Source: Flavihumibacter sp. UBA7668 (GTDB lineage Bacteria > Bacteroidota > Bacteroidia > Chitinophagales > Chitinophagaceae). From it: a stretch of DNA of 64,000 nucleotides. The stretch covers positions 1 through 64,000 of the forward strand of contig NZ_DLHM01000002.1 of assembly GCF_002483205.1 (NCBI RefSeq), read 5' to 3'. Made by a program: the position numbers and the translations under genes. Positions within the stretch are counted from its first letter, which is position 1. Every line of letters begins with the position of its first letter. The notes beneath the pieces are model-generated. The model had not been told where the DNA came from. It worked only from the letters and a program-made list of their open reading frames with translations, and made no database searches. Below, in pieces: positions 52,011-61,340 of the stretch.

Positions 52011-53441
52011 TTATTGCAGGGGCAGTTTGGTAATTACAAGACTTGCCATTCCTTTTACCTGTGCCTGAACCTGTACATTGTCCTTGTTGATTACAAGGCC
52101 GGTTAAACGTAATTCATCCGTTGCTCCTTTCATGAAAATACCATCCATGATTGAACGGTTAAACTGCGCATCGATTTTTGGTTTGTTTTTGAGATAAAGA
52201 TCCCGAACATTAATTTTTGCCTGTTGTCTTAACCCTTCCAGTATTTGCCTGTTGAAAAATGTTTTGCCCACCACCAAAACAAGACTGGAAGAATTCAGGT
52301 CATATTCCAAATCCGGTACCTGCAACTGCTGGCTGACAAGATCCAATTCTGGTGTTCCGGTGAGAAACAGGGTTCCTTTTTTGGTTCCTGTAAAACTGAT
52401 CTTAAATCGAACCTTATACTGGTCCAATCCACTGACCTCCACACTGGAAATCCTGATTTTTTCTCCTTTTACATCAAATTCTCGATTGCGTAAGGTTCTG
52501 GTTAACAAGGTGTCAATAGTCAGGTAGTCATAAACTGCATTGGTGGTCAGCGTAAAGCCATCGCCATTCACCACACCACTGAGTGGGGGTAAATGTTTGG
52601 TGGTGGCTGTATTAATGCTGTCTGAACTAATTTCCGGAAAACAGGAAATACCTGCAACAAAACGCAACGTGTCTCCGGCAAGATTGATGGCTCCCAGTTT
52701 TACTGAATTTGCATTTAATTTCATGTAGCCATAAGTGCTTAGCGGTATTTTTTTTCCTGCTCTTTCTGCAATTGGATTCAGTACTTCATCAAAGCGGAGA
52801 TTTCGTAAATTCTGATCTATTTCATTTCCATAAAAGTTAACGGAAGCAGCAATACTATCCATTACCTGTTGGGTAACATCATTATTGAAGACCGTAACCA
52901 CACATTTGTCGAGGGCCTGCACTTTTTCAACTCTTGTGCTGGTTTGAAGACGGTAATCGGTGGTGAATTTCAAATCAGATATTAACTGGATATTTACCCT
53001 GCGCATTGGTTCATCGCCAAATCCACAGCTGCCATTGATCCAGGGAGAAACGGATTGCCCCAATACACAAACCGTTTTACTTCCGGCAATCTGGTATCTT
53101 CCATTCATAGTCATGGTTACCCGGTTATTCAAACAGCTGAACTGAAAACCCGATCGGAGAAAGCGATACTTATAGCGAAAATCGCAGCCGCTTGGCATAT
53201 AGGCCGGCCATCCATCTGAAGTGATTTCTTTGGGAGCCAATTGTTCTGCCTGCTGAAGGAAGGGTTTAACCACCACTTTAACCGGAATATGAATGACAGA
53301 CTCCGTTAATGGAGGTAGTGTTTTCACAATTGGTTCCACTGTCGGGACGGTTGTTTTTTTACTGGTGCCACATCCTGCAAGTAGCAAAACAACAAGGATA
53401 CTGAACGGATTTACTATTCGGATAAGCATAGATATTATCAA
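52011..53441 (-). CDS. DUF4403 lipoprotein
   Basis: The 476-residue lipoprotein has the lipobox L-A-G-C (Cys24) and belongs to DUF4403. Its long beta-rich chain has GSCGFGDEPMRRVNI in the middle and two similar halves that suggest a TULIP-like lipid-binding fold (inference). It is the last gene of a four-gene minus-strand operon, and its ATG overlaps the bestrophin stop (ATGA). A second in-frame ATG 12 bp later is possible. Confidence 0.8.
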   Translation of the reverse strand: MIISMLIRIVNPFSILVVLLLAGCGTSKKTTVPTVEPIVKTLPPLTESVIHIPVKVVVKPFLQQAEQLAPKEITSDGWPAYMPSGCDFRYKYRFLRSGFQFSCLNNRVTMTMNGRYQIAGSKTVCVLGQSVSPWINGSCGFGDEPMRRVNIQLISDLKFTTDYRLQTSTRVEKVQALDKCVVTVFNNDVTQQVMDSIAASVNFYGNEIDQNLRNLRFDEVLNPIAERAGKKIPLSTYGYMKLNANSVKLGAINLAGDTLRFVAGISCFPEISSDSINTATTKHLPPLSGVVNGDGFTLTTNAVYDYLTIDTLLTRTLRNREFDVKGEKIRISSVEVSGLDQYKVRFKISFTGTKKGTLFLTGTPELDLVSQQLQVPDLEYDLNSSSLVLVVGKTFFNRQILEGLRQQAKINVRDLYLKNKPKIDAQFNRSIMDGIFMKGATDELRLTGLVINKDNVQVQAQVKGMASLVITKLPLQ

Positions 53442-54313
53442 AGTATTTCGTTGATATGGATACGGATATTTTCTGCAATTTTTTCTGTCGGAACATCGTT
53501 GGCATCTCCTCCAAAAGGATCTTCAATTTCTTCTGCAATTAATTCCAGACTTGCCAGTACATAAAATACAAAAGCTACAACAGGAATAACGAGGTAGCCC
53601 ATATTGAATACGAATCCAACCGGTAATGTAATTACATAAATGAAAATAAACTTCTTTATAAAAACACTGTAGGAATAGGGGATGGGGGTGTTTTTGATTC
53701 GTTCGCAGGCACCGCATATATCTGTAAAGGATTGCATTTCTGCATTGATTGTAATAAGCTGATCTCCGCTTATTACTCCTTTGCGATATAATTCCTGGAC
53801 ACGTTTCAGTAAAAGCGATGCCACCTGATTTGGCAGGTGCCTGGATTGGTCTATGGCCAGTTCCGGATGATCGATTTCATCCAATGCAAGTCGGGTTTTT
53901 TCTGAACGCAAATGATCTCTCAGCATGCTTGCGTATAAAGGAATGGATTTGCGAAAAAAATTCCGGTTTACCTGATCGTCTACTGATAAAATGCTGTCCA
54001 GCTTTATTGCCAGATTCCGGGTATTGTTGGTCAATGCACCCCATAGTTTACGCCCTTCCCACCAACGGTCATAGGCCGTATTGGTGCGGAATACAAGCAG
54101 CATTGAAATGGCAAAACCCAGCAGGCTGTGCATCAATGAAACAGATTTCAGGTGACTATTATCGGATAGTTTTAATACTTCAACTTCCAGATAGGCAACA
54201 CCCCAGGAATAGAGAGACACCAATACAACCAGTGGAAACAGTTGCCTTACCGTATCCGCTTTGTGTAATTTGAACAGGACAGAAAGCCAGTCTTTGGTAT
54301 TATACGATATCAT
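53438..54313 (-). CDS. bestrophin-family anion channel
   Basis: The 291-residue membrane protein has the bestrophin core: LLGFAISMLLVFRTNTAYDRWWEGRKLWG (about 66-94, with the R-T-N-x-A-Y-D-R-W-W motif) and the C-terminal acidic segment ELIAEEIEDPFGGDANDVP. Bacterial members form pentameric channels for anions or cations. It follows fmt by 3 bp and overlaps DUF4403. Confidence 0.92.
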   Translation of the reverse strand: MISYNTKDWLSVLFKLHKADTVRQLFPLVVLVSLYSWGVAYLEVEVLKLSDNSHLKSVSLMHSLLGFAISMLLVFRTNTAYDRWWEGRKLWGALTNNTRNLAIKLDSILSVDDQVNRNFFRKSIPLYASMLRDHLRSEKTRLALDEIDHPELAIDQSRHLPNQVASLLLKRVQELYRKGVISGDQLITINAEMQSFTDICGACERIKNTPIPYSYSVFIKKFIFIYVITLPVGFVFNMGYLVIPVVAFVFYVLASLELIAEEIEDPFGGDANDVPTEKIAENIRIHINEIL

Positions 54314-54316
54314 TGT

Positions 54317-55267
54317 TTAGTTTGATTGTGTAGTAAAACGATAGCCACGTAAAAAATCAGCAATCTTCATTTTCTTTTTGCCCTGTAACTGGATTTCTTC
54401 AAGATGGATATAACCATCCGGTGTCGCAAACTTCAGATAAGTCTGATGATCTGTTTCAAAATGTCCGGGTGCAGAAGCCGGTTCAGTCTGTTCCCTGGTT
54501 GATTTAAAAACTTTGAGGCTTTTACCTTCCAAAGATGTATAAGCACCAGGATATGGTGATAAGCCACGTATCAGATTATGCACTTCATCAATATGCTTAA
54601 ACCAGTTTATATGGCAGGTTTCAGTAAAGATTTTCGGCGCATGTTTGGGTTCAAGTTCCGCATTCAGCAAGTTTTGCTGCGGAATTTCTATTAATGTTCC
54701 ATTGGCCAACCCCTCTATCGTTTTTAAAAGGGTAGCAGCCCCCAATACTTTCATTCGATCATGAACGGCTCCGGCATCCTCCTCTTCTCCAATTGATAGT
54801 TTTTCCTGCATTAGTATGTTACCCGTATCAATGGCATGTTGCAACTTAAAAGTAGTTACACCGGTTTCTTTTTCCCCATTGATAACTGCCCAGTTGATGG
54901 GGGCCGCTCCTCTGTAATTGGGCAGTAATGATCCATGTACATTGATTGTTCCCATGGGAGGAAGATCCCAGACCATTTCCGGCAACATGCGAAATGCGAC
55001 AACAACCTGTAGATCAGGTTTCATTTTGTCAAGCGCTTCCAGAAAATGAGGATCCCGGAGTTTTTCCGGTTGTAACACAGGCAGTTTATGAATAACCGCA
55101 TATTGTTTGACCGCACTTTCCTGTAAATGCATACCCCTGCCAGCCGGACGGTCTGGTGCAGTTACAACGCCAACAATGTTGCAGCCTGCTTTTGCCAGCG
55201 CATCCAACGAAGCAACTGCAAATTCTGGTGTGCCCATGAAAACTATACGAAGGGAACGAAAATCCAT
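54317..55267 (-). CDS. fmt: methionyl-tRNA formyltransferase
   Basis: The 316-residue enzyme formylates Met on initiator tRNA using 10-formyl-THF. It has VFMGTPEFAVASLDAL at the N-terminus and the catalytic triad region INVHGSLLPNYRGAAPINWA near 108-127 (Asn, His) with a later Asp in the TGVTTF/DTGNIL segment. The C-terminal OB domain binds tRNA. It sits 21 bp after namZ; def is not nearby, unlike in many bacteria. Confidence 0.96.
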   Translation of the reverse strand: MDFRSLRIVFMGTPEFAVASLDALAKAGCNIVGVVTAPDRPAGRGMHLQESAVKQYAVIHKLPVLQPEKLRDPHFLEALDKMKPDLQVVVAFRMLPEMVWDLPPMGTINVHGSLLPNYRGAAPINWAVINGEKETGVTTFKLQHAIDTGNILMQEKLSIGEEEDAGAVHDRMKVLGAATLLKTIEGLANGTLIEIPQQNLLNAELEPKHAPKIFTETCHINWFKHIDEVHNLIRGLSPYPGAYTSLEGKSLKVFKSTREQTEPASAPGHFETDHQTYLKFATPDGYIHLEEIQLQGKKKMKIADFLRGYRFTTQSN

Positions 55268-55288
55268 ATTATGGAATAAGTTATAGTG

Positions 55289-56491
55289 TTAAGGATAGAG
55301 GAGGTATTTTGCTCTTATTTTTTTGAATTTTTCTAAACCTGGTTGCCAGGAAGTCCTGATTTCTTTCATGGTTTTTTCCTCTTTGATTTGTTGCATGAGC
55401 TGGCTGTTTCCTGCCAGCTTGTTGAAAAAATAAGCTGTGGGAGCAGCATCTGGTTTACCCAGAAAAAAACCTGATTTATCCGGATACAAACGATATGCAT
55501 CAATCAGGTAATCCAATTTTAATTGACCATTTATTTTTTTCAGCACTTCAGAAGGTTTATCAGAAAGATTCCATCCATAACAAAGTTGATCCTTCAGCTT
55601 TGGATTTTTAGCACCTTCTTTGGATCGGGGGGTAAAGGAATAAAGATTTTTGGGCAGGGAAGGATGACCAAATACCTGGAAGGGCAAATCTGTTCCACGC
55701 CCTTCACTTAAAATGGTGCCTTCAAAAAAACAGGTGGAAGGATACCAGTAGATTGCTGACATGTCTGGAAGATTCGGAGAAGGCTTTACCGGCAGGGTAT
55801 ACAGACTGTCATGTGTATAGTTTTTACAGGGTATTACACTCAGGTGGAAGTCTTTGGTTAGAAGAGTAGTATCCAGCCATTTTTCTCCCAGCAACATTTT
55901 CGCATACTCGCCAATTGTCATTCCATAAACCACCGGAACGGGTTGCATGCCAACAAAAGAGCGATAGGGTTTTTCCAGAATAGGGCCATCCAAATAAAAT
56001 CCATTGGGATTGGGTCGGTCCAGTACCAGTAATGTTTTTTTTGCTGCAATGGCTGCTTCCATAAATTCTTCGAGAGAAGAAATATAGGTATAGAATCGAA
56101 CACCTACATCCTGAATATCAAAGACCAGAATATCCACAGCGGCGAGATCTTCTTTTTTAGGAATTCGGTTTTTCCCGTACAGAGAAATAACCGGGATTCC
56201 TGTTTCGGGGTCGATCGAATTTCCTACTTTTTCGCCTGCATCTGCAGTTCCCCGAAATCCATGTTCAGGAGAAAAAATCCGGGTGATTTTAATTCCTTTT
56301 TTTGTCAATACATCCACCAGATGCAGGGTGTCATAAACTACCGTTGTCTGGTTGGCAAATATTCCAACCCGAAGTCCCTTTAATTGTGGAAGATATTGGT
56401 CAAATTGTTCTGCACCGGGTTCAATCCGCTGCGCCTGGGTAAAAGAGTTAAAAATGAAGAGGAAAAAAAGGCCAAAAAAAATCTTTTTCAT
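55289..56491 (-). CDS. namZ: exo-beta-N-acetylmuramidase NamZ family (DUF1343)
   Basis: The 400-residue exported protein has a signal peptide (about 1-20) and the family motifs SPEHGFRGTADAGEKVG, DIQDVGVRFYTYISSLEEFM, VLDRPNPNGFYLDGPILE and YWYPSTCFFEGT. NamZ releases MurNAc from the non-reducing end of peptidoglycan fragments in wall recycling. It is the first gene of namZ-fmt-bestrophin-DUF4403. A TATATTTG box (56503-56496) is 4 nt before the ATG. Confidence 0.9.
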   Translation of the reverse strand: MKKIFFGLFFLFIFNSFTQAQRIEPGAEQFDQYLPQLKGLRVGIFANQTTVVYDTLHLVDVLTKKGIKITRIFSPEHGFRGTADAGEKVGNSIDPETGIPVISLYGKNRIPKKEDLAAVDILVFDIQDVGVRFYTYISSLEEFMEAAIAAKKTLLVLDRPNPNGFYLDGPILEKPYRSFVGMQPVPVVYGMTIGEYAKMLLGEKWLDTTLLTKDFHLSVIPCKNYTHDSLYTLPVKPSPNLPDMSAIYWYPSTCFFEGTILSEGRGTDLPFQVFGHPSLPKNLYSFTPRSKEGAKNPKLKDQLCYGWNLSDKPSEVLKKINGQLKLDYLIDAYRLYPDKSGFFLGKPDAAPTAYFFNKLAGNSQLMQQIKEEKTMKEIRTSWQPGLEKFKKIRAKYLLYP

Positions 56492-56495
56492 GGGT

Positions 56496-56503
56496 CAAAT
56501 ATA
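56496..56503 (-). promoter_or_regulatory. possible -7 box of namZ
   Basis: TATATTTG on the minus strand is an exact TAnnTTTG and ends 4 nt before the ATG, as at ispH. The -33 TTG is absent at the usual distance, so support is weak. Confidence 0.3.
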
Positions 56504-56576
56504 ACGGTTTGGTAGCAGGAGCTCTCCCGCTTTTCCCTTACCTTGTGTGCTGATTTGATCAATTTAAATATTTTTT

Positions 56577-57032
56577 ATGCAACAAGTACAATCTGGCGAT
56601 ACAGTGAAAGTTCATTATCATGGTCGCCTTACCGATGGAACCACCTTTGATAGTTCCGAGGGTCGTGATCCATTGGAGTTCCAGGTAGGCAGTGGTATGG
56701 TTATCGCCGGTTTCGACAACGGTGTAGTGGGGATGCTGGCGGGTGATAAGAAAACCGTTCATATTCCTGTTGATGATGCCTATGGTCCGAAAAATCCTGA
56801 TATGATAATCGAGTTCCCGAAAGAACAGGTTCCTTCAGATATGCCAATGGAAATTGGTATGCGCCTTAATTTAAATAACAGCCAGGGCCAGATGGTTCCT
56901 GTTGTTATTACCGAGATACAGGAAGCGGCTATCCTGTTGGACGCGAATCATCCGCTGGCGGGTGAAGACCTGGTTTTTGATATTGAACTGGTTGAAATAA
57001 TCGGCGCCCCTTCCCGTATAATTATGCCTTAA
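56577..57032 (+). CDS. slyD: FKBP-type peptidyl-prolyl isomerase, SlyD-like
   Basis: The 151-residue protein has an FKBP domain split by an insert-in-flap domain: VHYHGRLTDGTTFDSS (about 12-27), VIAGFDNGVVGM (about 42-53) and the chaperone insert (about 70-125). It catalyses proline isomerisation and acts as a chaperone. It lacks the His-rich metal-binding tail of E. coli SlyD. It converges on the CPBP gene across a shared bidirectional terminator. Confidence 0.92.
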   Translation: MQQVQSGDTVKVHYHGRLTDGTTFDSSEGRDPLEFQVGSGMVIAGFDNGVVGMLAGDKKTVHIPVDDAYGPKNPDMIIEFPKEQVPSDMPMEIGMRLNLNNSQGQMVPVVITEIQEAAILLDANHPLAGEDLVFDIELVEIIGAPSRIIMP

Positions 57033-57049
57033 TTATCAATATTTTCAAT

Positions 57050-57082
57050 AAAAAATGGTTGCCTTTAAGGCAGCCATTTTTT
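57050..57082. terminator. bidirectional terminator between slyD and the CPBP gene
   Basis: A 14-nt arm (57050-57063, A-run then TGGTTGCC) pairs with 57069-57082 with one G-U mismatch around a 5-nt loop. Each arm begins or ends in six A/T bases, so it serves both convergent genes. The CPBP stop codon lies in the loop. Confidence 0.9.
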
Positions 57083-57898
57083 ATTGAACTGTTTGGAATA
57101 TAGCAGAAAAAGTAGAAAGATGACAACCAGCATAAGGATTGAGTTGATAAGGGAGCCCTCGAAGCCAAAATTGCCGCCGGTTATGGTATCTGACCCTGTT
57201 TGATTCTGCACCAGAACAGAAGGGAGTGACAGGCCACTTACTTCATAACCTAATATGGGACCCTGTAGAAAATTCCAGATAAAATGCAGTCCGATTCCAA
57301 ACCAGAGATTTCGGGTATAAATAAAATTAATCCCAAGTAATATCCCTGCCAGAAATACATTCAGGATGGATAAAACAGAAGCATTCGGATTGGTTCCGTG
57401 AAAGAGGGCGAAGATCAAAGCAGAAATAAGTAATGCAAAAAGCGGATGGATACTTTCCATAAGGTTGTTGAGTATATAACCCCTGAATGCAAGTTCTTCA
57501 TAAAAAGCTACCAGCAACATCAGTCCGAGTGAAATAAAAAAAGCAGTACCATTCCACTGCACATCTGTCCATTCAATTGCATTCAATACCAATAATATAC
57601 AGGTGCCTCCGCCCAATATAGCGATGGCAATCAGGATGCCGACGCTAAAATCGAGTTCAAATCCCCCCCATTTCCAGCCAAGAGACATCCAGCTTTCCCG
57701 ATCCATTTGTACTCTTAGTACATAGGTAAGCAGTGCTGTAAGGATGGCCAGCACAGTTGTGGTAAGGTAGATGTCGAAACCCAGCATCGCGCCAATTGTT
57801 CCCCCTCCAATCAATATGCCCAGAAACAAAAGGGTGTACACGATAGCTCTCAGGTAACCTGGTAAATTCCAGGGTTTTCCAATTGTCTGCTTTGACAT
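57065..57898 (-). CDS. CPBP-family intramembrane metalloprotease
   Basis: The 277-residue protein has about eight membrane helices and the abortive-infection/CAAX-protease motifs: FYEELAFRGYI with Glu134, Glu135 and Arg139, FALFHGTN with His167, and NFLQG near the end. Relatives process prenylated proteins or bacteriocin self-immunity peptides; the substrate is unknown here. I start at 57898 (MSKQTIGKPW) rather than 58039. It is divergent from pepT by 33 bp. Confidence 0.9.
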   Translation of the reverse strand: MSKQTIGKPWNLPGYLRAIVYTLLFLGILIGGGTIGAMLGFDIYLTTTVLAILTALLTYVLRVQMDRESWMSLGWKWGGFELDFSVGILIAIAILGGGTCILLVLNAIEWTDVQWNGTAFFISLGLMLLVAFYEELAFRGYILNNLMESIHPLFALLISALIFALFHGTNPNASVLSILNVFLAGILLGINFIYTRNLWFGIGLHFIWNFLQGPILGYEVSGLSLPSVLVQNQTGSDTITGGNFGFEGSLINSILMLVVIFLLFLLYSKQFNKKWLP

Positions 57899-57931
57899 CA
57901 ATACATTAATTTGGCCGAAAATTAACCAATC

Positions 57932-59179
57932 ATGCCGGAATTCGATCGGGTTACTGTAAAAGATCGCCTGATGCGATATGTACAAATTGATACGCAGAGT
58001 GATCCCAATAGTGAATCCCAGCCCAGTACCGAAAAACAAAAGGATCTGTCGCGTTTATTGGTGCAGGAATTAATGGAAATGGGAATTGCCGACGCGCATC
58101 TGGACGAGTACGGGTATGTGTATGCGACAATTCCGGCAACCAGCAAAAAGTCAGTACCGGTAATCTGTTTTTGTTCTCATGTTGATACGGCGCCAGATTG
58201 CAGCGGTACCGGTGTTCAGCCAATTCTTCATCCCAGTTATACCGGAGCACCGATTGTATTGCCAGATGATCCCTCGCAGATCATTAAAATTGAGGACCAT
58301 CCCTACCTGAAAGAAAAAATCGGGGATGATATTATCACGGCATCCGGTTCAACCTTGTTGGGGGCGGATGATAAAGCCGGGGTTGCAATTATCATGGACC
58401 TGGCTGCCTGTCTCGTAAAAAATCCCGGACTTGCACATGGCGATATCAAAATCCTATTTACGCCAGATGAAGAAATAGGGCGGGGTGTTGATAAAGTGGA
58501 TCTTCAAAAACTGGGTGCTTCCGTTGCTTATACTTTGGATGCAGGAGAGCTGGGTAGTTTGGAGGACGAGAATTTTTCTGCGGATGCCATGACAGTTTAT
58601 TTTCATGGAATTGCTGCACATCCCGGTTCGGCAAAAGGAAAAATGATCAATGCCATTAAGCTGGCCGGCGAGTTTCTGGCTGCTTTGCCTAAGGAAAACT
58701 TATCGCCGGAGGTTACGGAAGGCAGACAGGGCTTTGTTCACCCGGTTCGGATTTCCGGTGGTGCTGAATTGGCCCAGGTAGATTTTATTATTCGTGATTT
58801 TGATACCCTGTTGCTGGGCCAGCATGAATACCTCCTGCAACACCTTGCAGATGAAATTGTGTTGAGATATCCAGGTTCGCGCACAAGCTACGAGGTGAAG
58901 GAACAATACCGCAACATGAAAGAAGTGTTGAAAGAGCATCCCAAAGTGGTGGAACTGGCGGAGGAAGCGATGAAAAATTGCGGGATTTCCGCAAGAAAAT
59001 TTCCTATCCGGGGCGGTACGGATGGAGCCCGTTTGTCTTTTATGGGGCTGCCCTGTCCGAATTTGTTTACCGGAGAAATGTCGCTGCACAGTAAACAGGA
59101 GTATGTAAGTGTACAGGATATGGAAAAATCTGTACAGGTATTGATTGAATTGGTGCAGCTTTGGGAGAAGAACTCCTGA
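57932..59179 (+). CDS. pepT: peptidase T (tripeptide aminopeptidase)
   Basis: The 415-residue M20B metallopeptidase has two zinc sites: SHVDTAPDCSG (about 78-88), GADDKAGVA (about 144-152), TPDEEIGRG (about 176-184), TLDAGELG (about 201-208) and the last His in LHSKQEYVS near 387. It removes the N-terminal residue from tripeptides in the cytoplasm. Confidence 0.96.
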   Translation: MPEFDRVTVKDRLMRYVQIDTQSDPNSESQPSTEKQKDLSRLLVQELMEMGIADAHLDEYGYVYATIPATSKKSVPVICFCSHVDTAPDCSGTGVQPILHPSYTGAPIVLPDDPSQIIKIEDHPYLKEKIGDDIITASGSTLLGADDKAGVAIIMDLAACLVKNPGLAHGDIKILFTPDEEIGRGVDKVDLQKLGASVAYTLDAGELGSLEDENFSADAMTVYFHGIAAHPGSAKGKMINAIKLAGEFLAALPKENLSPEVTEGRQGFVHPVRISGGAELAQVDFIIRDFDTLLLGQHEYLLQHLADEIVLRYPGSRTSYEVKEQYRNMKEVLKEHPKVVELAEEAMKNCGISARKFPIRGGTDGARLSFMGLPCPNLFTGEMSLHSKQEYVSVQDMEKSVQVLIELVQLWEKNS

Positions 59180-59212
59180 GAATAGTAGTATATTAACCGC
59201 AAATCCATAAAA

Positions 59213-60157
59213 ATGTTAGATTTTATTTCGTCCAGTTGGTGGATTATTATAGTGGTACTGGCTGCATTAGCCGGACTGAAAACCATCAATCAGGGAACGA
59301 TTGGTGTTGTGACGATGTTTGGTAAATACCGTCGGGTTTTGCACCCCGGACTGAATTTTATCATTCCTTTTATTGAACAGATTTCCAAGCGGGTTTCCAT
59401 TCAAAACCGGTCGGTGGAATTGGAGTTTCAGGCCGTAACCGCAGACCAGGCCAATGTGTATTTTAAAAATATGTTGCTCTATGCTGTGCAGAATGAAAAT
59501 GAAGACACCATCAAAAAAGTGGCCTTTAAATTTATCAGTGAACGTGATCTGATGCAGGCCCTGAGTCGGACTATTGAGGGAACCATCCGTTCTTTTGTTG
59601 CAACCAAACGTCAGGCGGAAATTCTGGCATTGCGGAAAGAAATCGTTGAATACGTAAAGGACCAGATTGATCAGTTGCTGGAAGAATGGGGGTATCACCT
59701 GCTTGATTTGCAGATCAATGATATTACGTTTGATCAGGTTATTATGGATTCGATGAGCAGGGTAGTGGCATCTCATAACCTGAAAGCTGCTGCTGAAAAC
59801 GAAGGGCAGGCCTTGCTGATCACCAAAACCAAAGGAGCTGAAGCAGAAGGGAATGCCATCAAAATAGCCGCGGAAGCTGAGCGGGAAGCTGCACGTCTTA
59901 GAGGTCAGGGTGTTGCGCTCTTCCGGGAAGAAGTAGCCAAGGGGATGAGCGAGGCAGCAGATCGGATGCGTCAGGCTAATCTGGATACCAATGTTATTCT
60001 CTTTAGCATGTGGACGGAAGCCGTTAAGAACTTTGCCGAATATGGTAAAGGAAATGTTATTTTCCTGGATGGCAGCGCAGAAGGAATGGAGAAAACCATG
60101 AAACAGATTCAGGCGATGATGGTGAAACAGATAGGTGCAGATCACCCAACTCCATAA
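59213..60157 (+). CDS. SPFH/Band 7 protein (slipin-like)
   Basis: The 314-residue protein has one N-terminal membrane helix (about 8-24), a stomatin-type SPFH domain (INQGTIGVVTMFGKY, HPGLNFIIPFIE) and a long helical domain rich in Ala and Glu (EAEGNAIKIAAEAEREA). It forms oligomers that organise membrane microdomains. No NfeD-type partner gene is next to it. It starts 33 bp after pepT. Confidence 0.9.
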   Translation: MLDFISSSWWIIIVVLAALAGLKTINQGTIGVVTMFGKYRRVLHPGLNFIIPFIEQISKRVSIQNRSVELEFQAVTADQANVYFKNMLLYAVQNENEDTIKKVAFKFISERDLMQALSRTIEGTIRSFVATKRQAEILALRKEIVEYVKDQIDQLLEEWGYHLLDLQINDITFDQVIMDSMSRVVASHNLKAAAENEGQALLITKTKGAEAEGNAIKIAAEAEREAARLRGQGVALFREEVAKGMSEAADRMRQANLDTNVILFSMWTEAVKNFAEYGKGNVIFLDGSAEGMEKTMKQIQAMMVKQIGADHPTP

Positions 60158-60223
60158 TCTTTAGAATTCCTTAGCAAATAATAGCCTTATTTTCACACCC
60201 GACAAATAGAATAAAACAACCAG

Positions 60224-60922
60224 ATGAATTTGTTCCTTCTTCAGATTGCAGATACGGCCAAACAAATGGTCGAAGGTGCCCAGGCTACAGCCAATGAAAA
60301 CAAAGACCTCAGCATGATCAACCTGCTCTTTCAGGGCGGTCCGCTGATGATTCCGCTGTTTTTATTGTTTATTATCGCCGTCTATTTCTTTTTTGAACGT
60401 TACCTGGCCATCAATAAAGCCAGTAAGATTGATGAGAACTTTATGAGTATCATCAAAGATCATATCCTTAGTGGAAATGTTGCCGCAGCAAGATCCCTGG
60501 CCAAAAACACCAATAATCCGGTTGCCCGGATCATCGATAAAGGCATTCAGCGGATTGGGAAACCTATAGATGCTATTGAAAAAAGCATGGAAAATGTAGG
60601 CCGTTTGGAAATGTATAAGATGGAAAGAAATCTTTCAGTTTTATCGCTTATTTCCGGTATTGCACCCATGTTTGGTTTTCTTGGCACCATTGTGGGGATG
60701 GTTCAATTGTTCTATGGGATTTCTTCAACGGGCGAATACACACTGAGTACCATTGCAAGCGGGATCTATGTAAAGATGATTACCTCAGCAACCGGTTTGA
60801 TTATTGGTTTGCTCTCCTATGTTGGTCATAGCTTCCTGAATGCTCAGGTTGATAAAACTGTGAATCGAATGGAAGTAGCCAGTTCTGATTTTATTGATAC
60901 CCTTCAGGAGCCAACGAGATAA
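60224..60922 (+). CDS. exbB: MotA/TolQ/ExbB proton channel family protein
   Basis: The 232-residue protein has three membrane helices (about 41-61, 140-162 and 182-205) and the ExbB core LISGIAPMFGFLGTIVGMV. The first 30 residues resemble a signal or extra helix. With ExbD it uses the proton gradient to drive TonB or Tol; which one is not certain from sequence. exbD follows after 9 bp. Confidence 0.93.
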   Translation: MNLFLLQIADTAKQMVEGAQATANENKDLSMINLLFQGGPLMIPLFLLFIIAVYFFFERYLAINKASKIDENFMSIIKDHILSGNVAAARSLAKNTNNPVARIIDKGIQRIGKPIDAIEKSMENVGRLEMYKMERNLSVLSLISGIAPMFGFLGTIVGMVQLFYGISSTGEYTLSTIASGIYVKMITSATGLIIGLLSYVGHSFLNAQVDKTVNRMEVASSDFIDTLQEPTR

Positions 60923-60931
60923 AGGATAAGA

Positions 60932-61336
60932 ATGAATTTAAAACGACGTTTACGCGGCCATGCCGAAGTACATACCGGAGCATTGAATGACATCCTGTTC
61001 ATTCTATTGCTGTTTTTCCTCATTGTTTCAACCCTGGCTAATCCGAATGTGATTAAACTTTCTCAGCCCAAAGCAAAAAGTGATACCAAAGCAAAACAAA
61101 CGGTGGTGGTGTCGATTGATGCCAATAACCAGTTTTTTGTGGGAACATCCAAGGTGAGTCTGGAGGAGTTGAAAGCACGCTTACAACCTATTCTGGCAAA
61201 GGAAACTGACCAGCCTTCCGTGGTAATCAATGCGGATAAAAATGTTCCCATTGAAAATGTGGTGGCGGTGATGCGGGTGGCACGCGAATTGGGAGCCCGT
61301 TCCGTATTGGCGGTGGATAAAAACGGGGTTCAGTAA
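60932..61336 (+). CDS. exbD: biopolymer transport protein ExbD/TolR family
   Basis: The 134-residue protein has one membrane helix (about 18-37) with the essential Asp20 in GALNDILFILLLFFLIVST, and a periplasmic domain ending in the LAVDKNG strand. It forms the stator with ExbB. The stop is 4 bp from the convergent prmC stop. Confidence 0.93.
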   Translation: MNLKRRLRGHAEVHTGALNDILFILLLFFLIVSTLANPNVIKLSQPKAKSDTKAKQTVVVSIDANNQFFVGTSKVSLEELKARLQPILAKETDQPSVVINADKNVPIENVVAVMRVARELGARSVLAVDKNGVQ

Positions 61337-61340
61337 TCAA

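Noticed and set aside
57065..57898. CPBP protease as a phage-defence gene
   Set aside because: The family name includes abortive infection, but there are no defence partners or mobile genes nearby; the neighbours are housekeeping.
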